From Pirellulales bacterium (GTDB lineage Bacteria > Planctomycetota > Planctomycetia > Pirellulales > Thermoguttaceae): a DNA stretch of 64,000 nt. The notes below the pieces were generated by a model. It worked only from the letters and a program-made list of their open reading frames with translations. It did no database searches and was not told the origin of the DNA. This document shows positions 36,246 to 44,530 of the stretch, piece by piece; positions within the stretch are counted from its first letter, which is position 1, and each line of letters begins with the position of its first letter. The position numbers and the translations under genes are program-made. The DNA lies in assembly GCA_016935315.1 (NCBI GenBank), contig JAFGRD010000005.1, positions 1 through 64,000 of the forward strand, given 5' to 3'.

Positions 36246-37631
36246 TCACGCCGTGCCGTGCAGGCTCGTTGCAGACAGGTGGGGCAGGCCGACCGACTCG
36301 GCCGCGCCGGGAGAGACTGCCGCATGCAGCGGCTGTGGGATCTCCACGGTAAACTGGGCCCATTGGCCCGGCCGGCTGTCCGCCACGACTCGGCCCCCGT
36401 GCAATTGGAGAATCCGCCACACGTTGTGCAGCCCCAGACCCGAGCCCTTCTGCTTGATCAACTCGGGAGTTCGCAGCCGTGAGAACTTGCGGAACAGGCG
36501 CGGTTTCTCGCTTTCGGGAAAACCGGGCCCTTCGTTGAACACGGCCGCCACGAAGGCTTGCCGGGTCCGATGCCAGCGGACGCGAATGCGCCCCTGCTGA
36601 CGGCCGTATTTGGCCGCGTTGCTCAACAGGTTGATCATCACCACCTTCAGCAAGCCCGGATCGCACTCGATCGGCCCGGGCTCCTCCGGCGGACAGCTTT
36701 CCAGCTTCATGCCTTTGGCTTGCCATGGCTCGCCGACCAGCTCGATGGCCGGCGCCAGCACGTCCGACGCGAAATCGACGTTGCTCTCGACCTGCAGCGT
36801 GATCTCGCCCTTTTCGAGCATGGCCAAGTCGAGATAGGCCCCGATCAGATTCAGCAGATACTTGCCCTTTCCGGCGATCCGCTCGATCTCGCGATACTGC
36901 TCCGGTTGCAGTGTCCCCACCAGGCCGTCCAGCAGAAGCTCGGCAACGCTGAGCATGGAAACCACGGGGCTGCGCAACTCGTGGCTGACGAAACCGAGCA
37001 TCTCCTCGTACTCCCGCTTGGCGGCCGTCAAGCGCTCGATGCGATACGTCTTCTCGGCGGCCTGACTCAAACGCTCGCAGGTCAGCTCGTGGATCCTCGC
37101 ATGGTGCTCATCGAAGGCGTGCGGCTGGCGAGAGCTTATAAACATCACTCCCGCGTTCCGCCCATCGACCGAAAGCGGACACGTCATGCTGGAGCGGACC
37201 CCCTCGCGGAGCAGCATCTCGGTCGAACGGCTGTTGGGGTGGTGCCGGGCGTATTCCTGCAGATCGTGGATGATCCGTGGACGGCCTTTCTCGATGACCG
37301 TCAGCAGCGACCCCTCGCCGATGTCTTCCGAGTAGCCCTTGTCCATCAACACCGGCTCGTACGTCGTCAGGGCCCGGTACATGACCAGATGGCGCTCGTC
37401 CTCTTCCAGAAAGGCCAATCCGACCCGATCGGTAATGCTGGTTTCGCGGGTGGCCTCGAAGATAAAGAGCATCAACTCGTCCAGATCCCGGGACGCCCCC
37501 ACCTTGGCGTTAAACCTGTTGAGGACGCTTCGCTCGGCCCCGGACAGCTTGACGTGGGAGAGGTCGTCTGGAAAAGACTCCGTCGGCGCAAAGTACTGGA
37601 GAGTATCCGGCCTGGGTTTCTGAGTAACCAT
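36246..37631 (-). CDS. GAF-domain sensor histidine kinase
   Basis: 461 aa from ATG 37631; an in-frame upstream extension rich in Cys (GACAAGGGCSACGAKGK) is possible but unsupported. A GAF domain spans about residues 30-195 (ITDRVGLAFLEEDERHLVMYR; GVRSSMTCPLSVDGRNAGVMF). The HisKA phospho-acceptor is EEMLGFVSHELRSPVVSML, and the HATPase_c motifs are INLLSNAAKYG, FNEGPGF and KGSGLGLHNV. There are no transmembrane helices, so it is cytoplasmic, probably sensing a small ligand or redox state. It pairs with the response regulator downstream. Confidence 0.88.
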   Translation of the reverse strand: MVTQKPRPDTLQYFAPTESFPDDLSHVKLSGAERSVLNRFNAKVGASRDLDELMLFIFEATRETSITDRVGLAFLEEDERHLVMYRALTTYEPVLMDKGYSEDIGEGSLLTVIEKGRPRIIHDLQEYARHHPNSRSTEMLLREGVRSSMTCPLSVDGRNAGVMFISSRQPHAFDEHHARIHELTCERLSQAAEKTYRIERLTAAKREYEEMLGFVSHELRSPVVSMLSVAELLLDGLVGTLQPEQYREIERIAGKGKYLLNLIGAYLDLAMLEKGEITLQVESNVDFASDVLAPAIELVGEPWQAKGMKLESCPPEEPGPIECDPGLLKVVMINLLSNAAKYGRQQGRIRVRWHRTRQAFVAAVFNEGPGFPESEKPRLFRKFSRLRTPELIKQKGSGLGLHNVWRILQLHGGRVVADSRPGQWAQFTVEIPQPLHAAVSPGAAESVGLPHLSATSLHGTA

Positions 37632-37848
37632 GGCTTTGCCCTTTGCCCCGCACGCGGAACAACCACCGCCGGCCGCGCATGCTCCGATATCGAAACATAG
37701 CATCATCCGCCGGCAACAGCGGCGGCAAAGTCGCGTCGCCCGGCGCAAAGACTACAACCGACACGATTCCCCCTTCGGGCGACGGGTACGAGGGCGCCGG
37801 GGACTCGACGAGATCGTCGGTCGGCGTGCAGATGGTTCTCTGACGAGT

Positions 37849-38613
37849 CTATTCGGCCAATGCCGCGGCGATCGATTCGGCAACGCGCTTGCCCGAAAGG
37901 AGCATTCCGCCGAAAATCGGCCCCATGCGCGGGCCGCCCAGCGCCGCACAGACGCTCATTCCGCAGATCCAGAGCCCGGGGAAGACTTCCCCCGTCTTCT
38001 CCACGACAAAGGCTTCTCCCGCGGCAGCATCCATCGGACCCTCGCCGCCGTCGGCGTTTTCCAGCAGTCGGCGCTTGCGCAGCGACCCAATCAACACGGC
38101 CTCGTGACCGGTCGCCTCGACGACGGCCTTTGCGGAGAGCGTGATGGGATCGACCGGCAGCGTCTCGCCGATCATCGGGCGATTGGCCACCACGCCGGTC
38201 ACCCGTCCGTGGCGCATGCAGAGGTCCTCCGCCATCATCAGATTGAAGATCGCGGCCCCGGCCTGGAGGGCCTGCAGAGAGAGCGCCGAGGCCAGTTCGA
38301 TGGCACTGGCAACGTAGAGGTCTTTGCGGCGAGGTTCGCAGCGGACCCCGACGGTATCGAGCAGCGGCACCGCGTCGTCCTGGACGACGACTTCGCACAT
38401 GCCCATGCCGCCTCCCCAGATGCCTCCACCCGGCGCCAGTCGTTTCTCCAGGAGCGTGACTTTCAAGCCTTGGCGAGCCAGCAGAATTGCCGCCATCATG
38501 CCCGACGGACCGGCCCCAACAATCAGCACGTCACTGAGGATTCGATCCAGCAGTCTCTCCTGATACGCGCACAGGATCGCCTTGGAGATCTCAGTTTCTT
38601 CCAGTCTACCCAT
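37849..38613 (-). CDS. thi4: Thi4-type ADP-thiazole synthase, non-cysteine form
   Basis: 254 aa from ATG 38613; the frame opens at a TTG nine bases upstream. The NAD/FAD-binding VLIVGAGPSGMMAAILLARQG, LAPGGGIWGGGMGM and the C-terminal GLWICGMSVCAALGGPRMGPIFGGMLLSGKR are Thi4 signatures. Thi4 builds the thiazole of thiamine from NAD, glycine and sulfur. Yeast Thi4 donates sulfur from a Cys before M-D-P; archaeal forms have His before V-D-P and use sulfide. Here the segment reads ETLPVDPITL, so Pro occupies the site. It is probably sulfide-dependent, and is last in line after the Mrp gene. Confidence 0.85.
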   Translation of the reverse strand: MGRLEETEISKAILCAYQERLLDRILSDVLIVGAGPSGMMAAILLARQGLKVTLLEKRLAPGGGIWGGGMGMCEVVVQDDAVPLLDTVGVRCEPRRKDLYVASAIELASALSLQALQAGAAIFNLMMAEDLCMRHGRVTGVVANRPMIGETLPVDPITLSAKAVVEATGHEAVLIGSLRKRRLLENADGGEGPMDAAAGEAFVVEKTGEVFPGLWICGMSVCAALGGPRMGPIFGGMLLSGKRVAESIAAALAE

Positions 38614-38618
38614 CGGGA

Positions 38619-38723
38619 TCAACGCTCCGAAATGGTTTCGTTGAGATAGTCACGAACGATTGGTTCCGGTGTCTTGGGAGGAACGTTCGCCACCACGTGA
38701 TCCTCATTCTGACGGCGGTTCAA
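38619..38723 (-). CDS. Possible 34-residue ORF between mrp and thi4
   Basis: A TTG-initiated frame overlapping the mrp stop reads LNRRQNEDHVVANVPPKTPE, then PIVRDYLNETISER and TGA at 38619-38621. The composition looks protein-like and acidic, and its stop lies just before the thi4 ATG. There is no ribosome-binding site and no recognised family, so it may be noncoding. Confidence 0.25.
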   Translation of the reverse strand: MNRRQNEDHVVANVPPKTPEPIVRDYLNETISER

Positions 38724-39601
38724 CGTGGGCCGTTCTTCTCCGAAGGCTCGGAAGGCTCCGAAGGCTTGCCGGCCACGATCAGGCCGACCACGTCGGCAAA
38801 CGCCCTGGCGGCCGGCGTCTGGCCTTCGGGGCCCAGCGGCAGCCTTCCGGCATCTCCGGCGATCACGATGCTCGGATCAAAGGGAATCCGCCCCAGGAAG
38901 GGAACGTGCATCTCTCCGGCCAGTGCTTCGCCGCCGCCGCTTTGGAACAGGTCGGTATGCTCTCCACACGCCGGACAGACGAAACCGCTCATGTTCTCGA
39001 CGATGCCGATCACCGGCAGCGACACGGCATCGCAGAACGCGACACATCGGCGGACGTCCGCGACGGCCAACTGCTGAGGTGTGGTCACGATGACCGCCCC
39101 GGCCTGGGGACCGACGAGTTGGGCAACCGAAAGGGGTTCGTCTCCGGTTCCCGGCGGCGAATCCACCACCAGGTAGTCGAGTTGCCCCCACCGAACGTCC
39201 TTTAGGAACTGGCGAATCAAGCCGTATTTCCGCGGCCCTCGCCAGATGACCGGCTCGCGGCCGTCGGGAAGCAGAAACCCGATCGACATCACGGCCAAGT
39301 GATCGCTCACGGGCACCGCCAGGATCTCTTCGCCGACGAGCCGAACCTGTTGTGCGCCCAGCCCCAACAACTGAGGAATGCTCGGCCCGTGAACGTCGAT
39401 GTCCAGCAACCCGACCCGTTTTCCCGTTTGTGCCAGGGACACGGCCAGATTGGCGGCGACCGTGCTCTTGCCCACGCCACCCTTGCCGGAAAGCACCAGC
39501 AGCTTCCGGCCGATTTCCGACATCCGGTGCTGGAGCATCTGCTCTTCGAGTTCCTGTGGCGACTCGCCGGCGAGGGGTAGGTCCTTGGGAGATGGCTGCA
39601 T
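38720..39601 (-). CDS. Mrp/ApbC-type P-loop ATPase
   Basis: 293 aa. VLSGKGGVGKSTVAANLAVSLA is the deviant Walker A, followed by DIDVHGPSIPQLLGL, VVDSPPGTGDEPL and the CxxC VENMSGFVCPACGEH that bridges an Fe-S cluster in the dimer. The N-terminal DUF59 domain of ApbC is absent. The C-terminus is a low-complexity PSEPSEPSEK tail. Mrp proteins carry and transfer Fe-S clusters; in Desulfovibrio an Mrp belongs to the orange-protein complex. It starts 39 bp after the second MinD-type gene. Confidence 0.9.
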   Translation of the reverse strand: MQPSPKDLPLAGESPQELEEQMLQHRMSEIGRKLLVLSGKGGVGKSTVAANLAVSLAQTGKRVGLLDIDVHGPSIPQLLGLGAQQVRLVGEEILAVPVSDHLAVMSIGFLLPDGREPVIWRGPRKYGLIRQFLKDVRWGQLDYLVVDSPPGTGDEPLSVAQLVGPQAGAVIVTTPQQLAVADVRRCVAFCDAVSLPVIGIVENMSGFVCPACGEHTDLFQSGGGEALAGEMHVPFLGRIPFDPSIVIAGDAGRLPLGPEGQTPAARAFADVVGLIVAGKPSEPSEPSEKNGPR

Positions 39602-39640
39602 TGGGGCGGTTCCTCCTGGGCTGCTCGATGTTACACAACG

Positions 39641-40555
39641 TCAAAGGATCGCAAACGGGCCGAGCTTGCTCAGCCTGTCGGACACCCCCGACCAAACTTC
39701 CTTGACATCGGCCGCCGCACCGGCGTTGGCATACTCGACCAAGGCTTGTCGGTTGATCTGGGCTTCCGTCATTGCCTGATCGTAGCAGATCCTGCCGACC
39801 GTTTCCACGCCGAGTTGGCGAGCACGTCCCTCCACCTCGGCGGCCAACTCCGCATTGAGGTCCCATTTGTTCACGCAAACGAGCGTCTGGATGCCGAAAT
39901 GCTTCGTCAACTCCGCCACGCGGCCCAGGTCGTGCAAGCCGCTGAGCGTCGGTTCCGTAACGACCAGCACCAGGTCCGCGCCGGCGATCGAGGCGATGAC
40001 CGGGCAGCCGATGCCCGGCGACCCGTCGATGATCACCAGATCGAGCTTCCGCGCTTCGGCGACCTTTTTGGCCTCGGCGCGGACAAGGCTGACCAGCTTG
40101 CCGGAATTCTCCTCGGCAATCCCCAGCTTGGCGTGAACCATGGGCCCAAATCGCGTCTCGGAGACGAACCAAACGCCGTTGTCGGCGGGCGCGAATTCGA
40201 TGGCGCCCTCGGCGCAGAACCAGGCACACACCCCGCAGCCCTCGCAGGCAATCGGATCGACGCGGAACGTCTTCGCCACCCGGCCGTTGCCGGGCCCGTC
40301 GTAAAACACGGCGTCGAAACGGCAAACCTCGTCGCACTTGCCGCAGGCGATGCAGTGGCCCGACATGACCCTCGCTCGGGAACCGCCGGAGAACCGACTG
40401 CGCCGGATGATCTTCGGTTCAACCACCAGGTGCAGATCGGCCGCGTCCACGTCGCAGTCGGCCAGCACCGCGTCACCGGCCAGCGCCGCGAATGAAGCAA
40501 CCAGCGACGTCTTTCCCGTCCCGCCTTTGCCGCTGAGGACCACAAGCTCTTTCAC
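39641..40555 (-). CDS. MinD-superfamily ATPase with inserted two-[4Fe-4S] ferredoxin domain (second)
   Basis: 304 aa from GTG 40555, overlapping the previous stop by 4 bp (GTGA). VVLSGKGGTGKTSLVASFA is the Walker A. The ferredoxin insert has CIACGKCDEVCRF and CEGCGVCAWFCAEGAIEF, and DLVIIDGSPGIGCPVIASI follows. This is COG1149, the pair-forming ATPases of ORP clusters. Conserved C-terminal text (GVETVGRICYDQAMTEAQI) matches the partner. It is likely involved in metal-sulfur cofactor assembly, though biochemistry is scarce. Confidence 0.88.
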   Translation of the reverse strand: MKELVVLSGKGGTGKTSLVASFAALAGDAVLADCDVDAADLHLVVEPKIIRRSRFSGGSRARVMSGHCIACGKCDEVCRFDAVFYDGPGNGRVAKTFRVDPIACEGCGVCAWFCAEGAIEFAPADNGVWFVSETRFGPMVHAKLGIAEENSGKLVSLVRAEAKKVAEARKLDLVIIDGSPGIGCPVIASIAGADLVLVVTEPTLSGLHDLGRVAELTKHFGIQTLVCVNKWDLNAELAAEVEGRARQLGVETVGRICYDQAMTEAQINRQALVEYANAGAAADVKEVWSGVSDRLSKLGPFAIL

Positions 40556-41406
40556 TGGACACCGCCTCGTGCTTGTTCCACGGATTTCCACAGTCGGGTA
40601 AACGCCGCTTCGTACTCGGGCAGGGCGACGGCGGCCATCTGGCCCCGGGAATACGCCTCGGCCAGTCTTCGGTCGTCCGGGATCTCCGCGAGGACGGGGA
40701 TCCGCTGCGCCGTGCAGTACGAACGGACGTCGGCCCCGTCGAGCCCCGCCCGGTTGATCACCACACCGAAGGGGAGGTGCAGGATGCGAACCATCTCCAC
40801 GGCGAGCTTCAAGTCGTGAAAGCCGAACGGCGTCGGTTCCGTCACGAGGATCACGAAGTCGGCTCGGGAGACGGCCTCGATCACCGGGCAGGAAGTCCCC
40901 GGCGGGGCGTCGATCACGGTCAGCTCGGACCGCGGGGCCATCGCCTTGACGGCCCGAATCACCGGCGGGCTCATCGGCTGGCCGATATGCAGCACGCCCT
41001 GGGCGAACTCGATGGGCCCGGCGCTGCCGATCTCCAGCACGCCGATTTCCCGGGGCGCCTCGCGGATTGCGTCGGCGGGACAAACCAGCGAGCAACCGCC
41101 GCAGCCATGGCAAAGCTCGGGATAGACCAACACCTTCTTGCCCACGCGGACGATCGCGCTGAACCGGCAGATTTCGCCGCACTTACCGCAGAGCGTACAC
41201 TTTGCGGCGTCCACCTGCGGCACCGGGCTGGCCACGGGCCGCCGATCGGTGATCTGGGGATTCAGGAAGATATGGCCGTTGGGCTCTTCCACGTCGCAAT
41301 CGAGATAGGCAACGTGGTGCCCGCCTCGCGAGGCGACATAGGCAAGGTTCGTGGCAACGGTCGTCTTGCCCGTGCCGCCCTTGCCGCTGGCTATGGCAAT
41401 CTGCAT
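40552..41406 (-). CDS. MinD-superfamily ATPase with inserted ferredoxin domain (first)
   Basis: 284 aa. IAIASGKGGTGKTTVATNLAYVA is the Walker A and YLDCDVEEPNGHIFL the switch-like segment. The insert carries CTLCGKCGEICRF and CHGCGGCSLVCPADAI, eight cysteines for two [4Fe-4S] clusters, followed by VIDAPPGTSCPVIEAV. It overlaps the second MinD gene by 4 bp, so equal amounts are expected, consistent with a heterodimer. It is the paralogue order seen in ORP loci. Confidence 0.9.
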   Translation of the reverse strand: MQIAIASGKGGTGKTTVATNLAYVASRGGHHVAYLDCDVEEPNGHIFLNPQITDRRPVASPVPQVDAAKCTLCGKCGEICRFSAIVRVGKKVLVYPELCHGCGGCSLVCPADAIREAPREIGVLEIGSAGPIEFAQGVLHIGQPMSPPVIRAVKAMAPRSELTVIDAPPGTSCPVIEAVSRADFVILVTEPTPFGFHDLKLAVEMVRILHLPFGVVINRAGLDGADVRSYCTAQRIPVLAEIPDDRRLAEAYSRGQMAAVALPEYEAAFTRLWKSVEQARGGVQ

Positions 41407-41421
41407 GGAATGTCCGCCCCG

Positions 41422-41829
41422 TCAAGCGGCTCCGTCTTCCGTTTCGAGCTGTGCGATCCGCTCGCGGAGTTGTGCCATCTGCTGCTCCATGGCTTGCGCC
41501 TGTTGCTTTAGGACATGGAGCTCTTGCTGGTCGGCGGTCGTCGGCGTCGCGCCGAACCCGGCTTGCACGGGCGGGACGAATTGCCCACCGCCGAAGGCTT
41601 GCGCTGCGGCCGCGGCCCGCTGCCAACCGGTCAAACCGGTAGCGTAGTACCAGTTGCGCCGCCCGCGTCCACCCATTCCGCGTCCACCCATTCCGCGTCC
41701 GCCGAATGCCTGTCCGCCGGGGGCGTTGAGGAACCCGGGAACCGGCGAGCCGGCGCAATAGCCGGCGGCCCGCCCCGTCATCGGCCCCATTCCCATCGGC
41801 CCTGTTCTGTCTCCACCTGGCATGTTCAT
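41422..41829 (-). CDS. DUF5320-type Gly/Met-rich small protein
   Basis: 135 aa from ATG 41829, after GAGAAAGGAGC. The N-terminus MPGGDRTGPMGMGPMTGRAAGYCAG is the DUF5320 hallmark. Gly/Arg repeats (GGRGMGGRGMGGRG) follow, then a C-terminal heptad coiled coil (VLKQQAQAMEQQMAQLRERIAQLE). Such proteins accompany NifX/MinD genes in anaerobes; function unknown. It may bind a cluster or act as a scaffold. Confidence 0.85.
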   Translation of the reverse strand: MNMPGGDRTGPMGMGPMTGRAAGYCAGSPVPGFLNAPGGQAFGGRGMGGRGMGGRGRRNWYYATGLTGWQRAAAAAQAFGGGQFVPPVQAGFGATPTTADQQELHVLKQQAQAMEQQMAQLRERIAQLETEDGAA

Positions 41830-41871
41830 GCTCCTTTCTCGAAAATCTGAAAAAACGTGATCTATTTGGTC

Positions 41872-42066
41872 CTATTTGCGACCTTGACCTTGGCCTTGGC
41901 CGCGACCTTTTCCCTGACCCTGACCGCGGCCCTGTCCCTGGCCGCCGGCTTGGCCACGGCCTCTTCCTTTCCCCTTCCCTTTCCCTCTACCCGCGCCGCA
42001 TGGGCCCACTCCTCTGCCGGTACCTGGGCCTTCACCCTGCGGACCTGTCCCATCTCCACGTGGCAT
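41872..42066 (-). CDS. 64-residue Gly/Gln/Lys repeat protein related to DUF5320
   Basis: It starts at ATG 42066 with AAAAGGAGACTGATC. MPRGDGTGPQGEGPGTGRGV matches the DUF5320 N-terminus, and the rest is tandem GQGQG/GKGRG units encoded by short DNA repeats. The protein is very basic. The stop of the DUF89 gene is 2 bp upstream. The opposite-phase frame (MEMGQVRRVK) over the same DNA is judged a shadow. Confidence 0.75.
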   Translation of the reverse strand: MPRGDGTGPQGEGPGTGRGVGPCGAGRGKGKGKGRGRGQAGGQGQGRGQGQGKGRGQGQGQGRK

Positions 42067-42068
42067 GA

Positions 42069-42941
42069 TCAGTCTCCTTTTGCAGCAAGTTTATGGGAAC
42101 GCTCCAGAACCATGGCGCCCTGTTCGCAGCCGATATGCCGGGCGATCACCGAGCACTTCGCCTTCAGCAAGAAATAGACCTCTCGATCGACCTCACTGAG
42201 GGTCTCATAGTTACCCTGCCCCTTGGCAATCACCAGATCGGCCCTCTCGAAACGATCCCGAAACGGCTCGCTGCAATCGTCCAGGAGCGTTCCGGGAGCG
42301 TCCGAGCCGTTCTCGATGATCTGGGCCACTTCGTGGAGCCCCGCCGCCCGGGCGTCGGCCAAGGTGGCGTCGTTGATGACCGGGGAGCCCCGGACGCCGA
42401 CAGTTACCTTGCCCGCCGGCAGTTGCTCGATCAGTAGTCGGTCGAAGACGATCTCTCCGGCGTTGTCGGCCAGGTAGAGCACCTGGTCGACTTCGGAGCA
42501 CGCGGCGGTGAACTCTTCGAGGTCGCCCTCCAAGGGCTCCGACAACGCGTGCGTGATCGACTGATGAACGTCCGCCTCGCTCAGACGACTGTTCACACCA
42601 AAGTCGATCACGTTGCCGGCAATCGCCAGCCGCACGGCCGTTTCCAGGGGTTTGGCCGAGTCTTCCACCCACGTCCGCAACGTTGGGTACCATGCCAGGG
42701 CGATCCGGTTGGACCAATCCTTGGCCTCGCGATACGGATCGTCTTGACTGGTGAAAAGGCGAATCGCCCGATGGATTCCTTGTGCCATCGCCGGCGGAGT
42801 CTGTCGCAGATCCATTCTGGCGCCGGCCCAGAGTGCTTCGCGAAGCACGCGCTCTTGAACGGCTTCGTCCGGCGTCGCAAAGCGGGCGGAATCCAACGCT
42901 TGACGAATGAAACAGGGAATACAGTCGAAAAAGCTTCTCAT
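42069..42941 (-). CDS. DUF89/ARMT1-like metal-dependent phosphatase
   Basis: 290 aa. Hallmarks are an N-terminal CIPCFIRQALDSAR, the central LAIAGNVIDFGVN and LYLADNAGEIVFDRLLIEQL, and the C-terminal DLVIAKGQGNYETL with a final CSVIARHIG. Members of this family are damage-control phosphatases with a Mn/Ni/Co site and remove phosphate from unwanted sugar or cofactor metabolites. In ORP-like clusters the partner substrate is unknown. It starts 8 bp after the third NifX gene. Confidence 0.88.
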   Translation of the reverse strand: MRSFFDCIPCFIRQALDSARFATPDEAVQERVLREALWAGARMDLRQTPPAMAQGIHRAIRLFTSQDDPYREAKDWSNRIALAWYPTLRTWVEDSAKPLETAVRLAIAGNVIDFGVNSRLSEADVHQSITHALSEPLEGDLEEFTAACSEVDQVLYLADNAGEIVFDRLLIEQLPAGKVTVGVRGSPVINDATLADARAAGLHEVAQIIENGSDAPGTLLDDCSEPFRDRFERADLVIAKGQGNYETLSEVDREVYFLLKAKCSVIARHIGCEQGAMVLERSHKLAAKGD

Positions 42942-42949
42942 CGGCCGCT

Positions 42950-43312
42950 TTACATCCAGTGTCCTTCGACGTTGGCTCGGTCGGCGGGCTGAAGTTGCCC
43001 CGCCTTGAGCTTCTCAACCGCTTCCTGGACCGTCCCGGAAGCTCCCGGATAGATTCTGATGTCGGCGGCCTGCAGCGTGGCAAAGGCCTTGGGGCCGACG
43101 TGGCCGGTAACCACGGCCTCGACGCCGAGGTCGGCCACCGTTCGGCCGGCTTGGATTCCCGCACCCTGCGCCGCGTTGACGTTCTGGGTATTGTCGTGCA
43201 CCGAAAACTCGCCCGTATCGGTGTCCACGACAAGGAAATGGCTCGCCCGGCCAAAGCGAGGATCGACGGGACTGTTCATATCCGGACCCTGCGACGTGAC
43301 GGCGATCTTCAT
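42950..43312 (-). CDS. NifX/NifB-C family metal-cofactor binding protein (third)
   Basis: 120 aa, with CAGGAGGAATCCG upstream. MKIAVTSQGPDMNSPVDPRFGRASHFLVVDTDTGEF and GAGIQAGRTVADLGVEAVVTGHVGPKAFATLQAADIRIY fit the dinitrogenase iron-molybdenum cofactor biosynthesis fold. It ends 8 bp before DUF89. It probably binds a metal-sulfur cofactor. Confidence 0.9.
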   Translation of the reverse strand: MKIAVTSQGPDMNSPVDPRFGRASHFLVVDTDTGEFSVHDNTQNVNAAQGAGIQAGRTVADLGVEAVVTGHVGPKAFATLQAADIRIYPGASGTVQEAVEKLKAGQLQPADRANVEGHWM

Positions 43313-43330
43313 CGGATTCCTCCTGCCTGG

Positions 43331-43702
43331 TTAGTGGTCGCAAAGGTTCTCGCCATGCTGCAGATCTCCGTCGAGGTAGGTCTGCACGATCTTCTCGGGC
43401 TGTTCGGCGGGCGCTCCAACGAGGACCTTGATTCCGTGTTCGGCGAAGATGTCTTGGGCACGCCGGCCCATGCCGCCGGCAATCACCAGGTTGACTCCTC
43501 GATCGTGCAGCCACTGCGGAAGCACGCCCGGCTGGTGCGCCGGCGGTGCCACCTGGCGGGAGTTCAGTATCTCGCGGTTGACCGTGTCCACGTCGAGCAA
43601 GGCAAACTGTTCGCAGTGCCCGAAGTGCATGCATAGTTGGCCACCCGCGATCGGAATCGCGATGACGACTGTACGGGTCTTGTCCTGTTCGGTTGACGAC
43701 AT
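43331..43702 (-). CDS. NifX/ORP-like protein with C-terminal CDH (second)
   Basis: 123 aa from ATG 43702, after CTCAGGAGAACG. IAIPIAGGQLCMHFGHCEQFALLDVD and GVLPQWLHDRGVNLVIAGGMGRRAQDIF are typical of the orange-protein-like branch, and the C-terminus is YLDGDLQHGENLCDH. Desulfovibrio ORP carries a Mo-Cu-sulfide cluster; whether this protein does is not shown by sequence. It starts 18 bp upstream of the third NifX gene. Confidence 0.88.
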   Translation of the reverse strand: MSSTEQDKTRTVVIAIPIAGGQLCMHFGHCEQFALLDVDTVNREILNSRQVAPPAHQPGVLPQWLHDRGVNLVIAGGMGRRAQDIFAEHGIKVLVGAPAEQPEKIVQTYLDGDLQHGENLCDH

Positions 43703-43896
43703 CAATCGTTCTCCTGAGTGTGTCGGTTTGCTGTTGCGGACCGGGCGGCCGCGGGGTCCCACGACCGCACCATCGGCAGTCGCGGGAACCCCAAAGGCCA
43801 CCTAGGCAACCCTCGCCGCTGTCGCGGCCCTACAAAACAATCAGCGACGGGCTGCCGTCGTCGTGGGAGTGCGGCATGTCGTTGCCGCCTCCGGCA

Positions 43897-44397
43897 TCAG
43901 CCGTTCCCCAAACGTCCGGATCCGGCGCCTCCACGTTCGTCTCGACCTCTTCCGCCGTGACGGCCGCCCTGGCCGCCCTGTCCCCCGCGGCGTCCGGCGC
44001 GGTGACCGGGGCCGGCCATCGGGCGGGACACGCCGCCGTCGGCCGGGAACCTTCGGCACCGGCAACGGCCGCCGCCTTGCATCGTGGCCTGAAAGTCCAG
44101 GTCGCCGTCGAGCAGGGCGGTCAAGGCATCCTCGATTTCACCGGTCACCCAACCGTAGACGGTGACGCCCGCGGACTGCAGCGACTCGACCGACCAGCAA
44201 TCGATCCCGCCGCAAACCACTACGGTGACCCCAAGGTCCAGCAGCCGGTTGATTCGCTCGTGCGGGGCCCAACTGGAAGCCACCTGCTGCTCCCGACCTG
44301 AGGGCTCGCCATCGTCGACGGTGATGATCAGCACCGCTTGGGCGCAATCGAACCGGGGCGAGACCCGTGTTCCAAAGGTGGGGATGGCAATTTTCAT
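43897..44397 (-). CDS. NifX-family protein with Gly/Arg-rich tail (first in the array)
   Basis: 166 aa from ATG 44397. The N-terminal 105 residues are a NifX fold (MKIAIPTFGTRVSPRFDCAQAVLII; NRLLDLGVTVVVCGGIDCWSVESLQSAGVTVYGWVTGEIEDAL). They are followed by GGGRCRCRRFP and a Gly/Arg-rich, His-containing tail (HRAGRRGGQGGQGGRHGGRG) that could bind metal. A sigma-54 promoter lies 31-44 bp upstream of the start. Confidence 0.85.
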   Translation of the reverse strand: MKIAIPTFGTRVSPRFDCAQAVLIITVDDGEPSGREQQVASSWAPHERINRLLDLGVTVVVCGGIDCWSVESLQSAGVTVYGWVTGEIEDALTALLDGDLDFQATMQGGGRCRCRRFPADGGVSRPMAGPGHRAGRRGGQGGQGGRHGGRGRDERGGAGSGRLGNG

Positions 44398-44427
44398 GGT
44401 CCTGATCCCTGCTGCAATTCTGCTTTC

Positions 44428-44441
44428 GCACGAATCGTGCC
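44428..44441 (-). promoter_or_regulatory. Sigma-54 -24/-12 promoter for the NifX/MinD array
   Basis: Minus-strand GGCACG-attc-GTGC keeps GG and GC exactly 10 bases apart (GG at 44441-44440, GC at 44429-44428), close to the consensus TGGCACG-N4-TTGC. Start codon is 31 bp downstream. The adjacent gene encodes a sigma-54 activator. Confidence 0.72.
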
Positions 44442-44530
44442 GTTCCGCGGATCCTCCGAAAACAGAACCGCAAACCATTTAACAGCAACATCATAGGGCA
44501 GAGGGCGGCACTCGGGATCGTCGGGGGAAC

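Noticed and set aside
38623-38719. TPP riboswitch upstream of thi4
   Set aside because: No CUGAGA or ACCUGAU-type core is visible in the short gap.
41862-42059. Alternative 65-codon frame over the Gly-rich small gene
   Set aside because: The other phase begins with MPRGDGTGP, matching DUF5320, and has a better ribosome-binding site.
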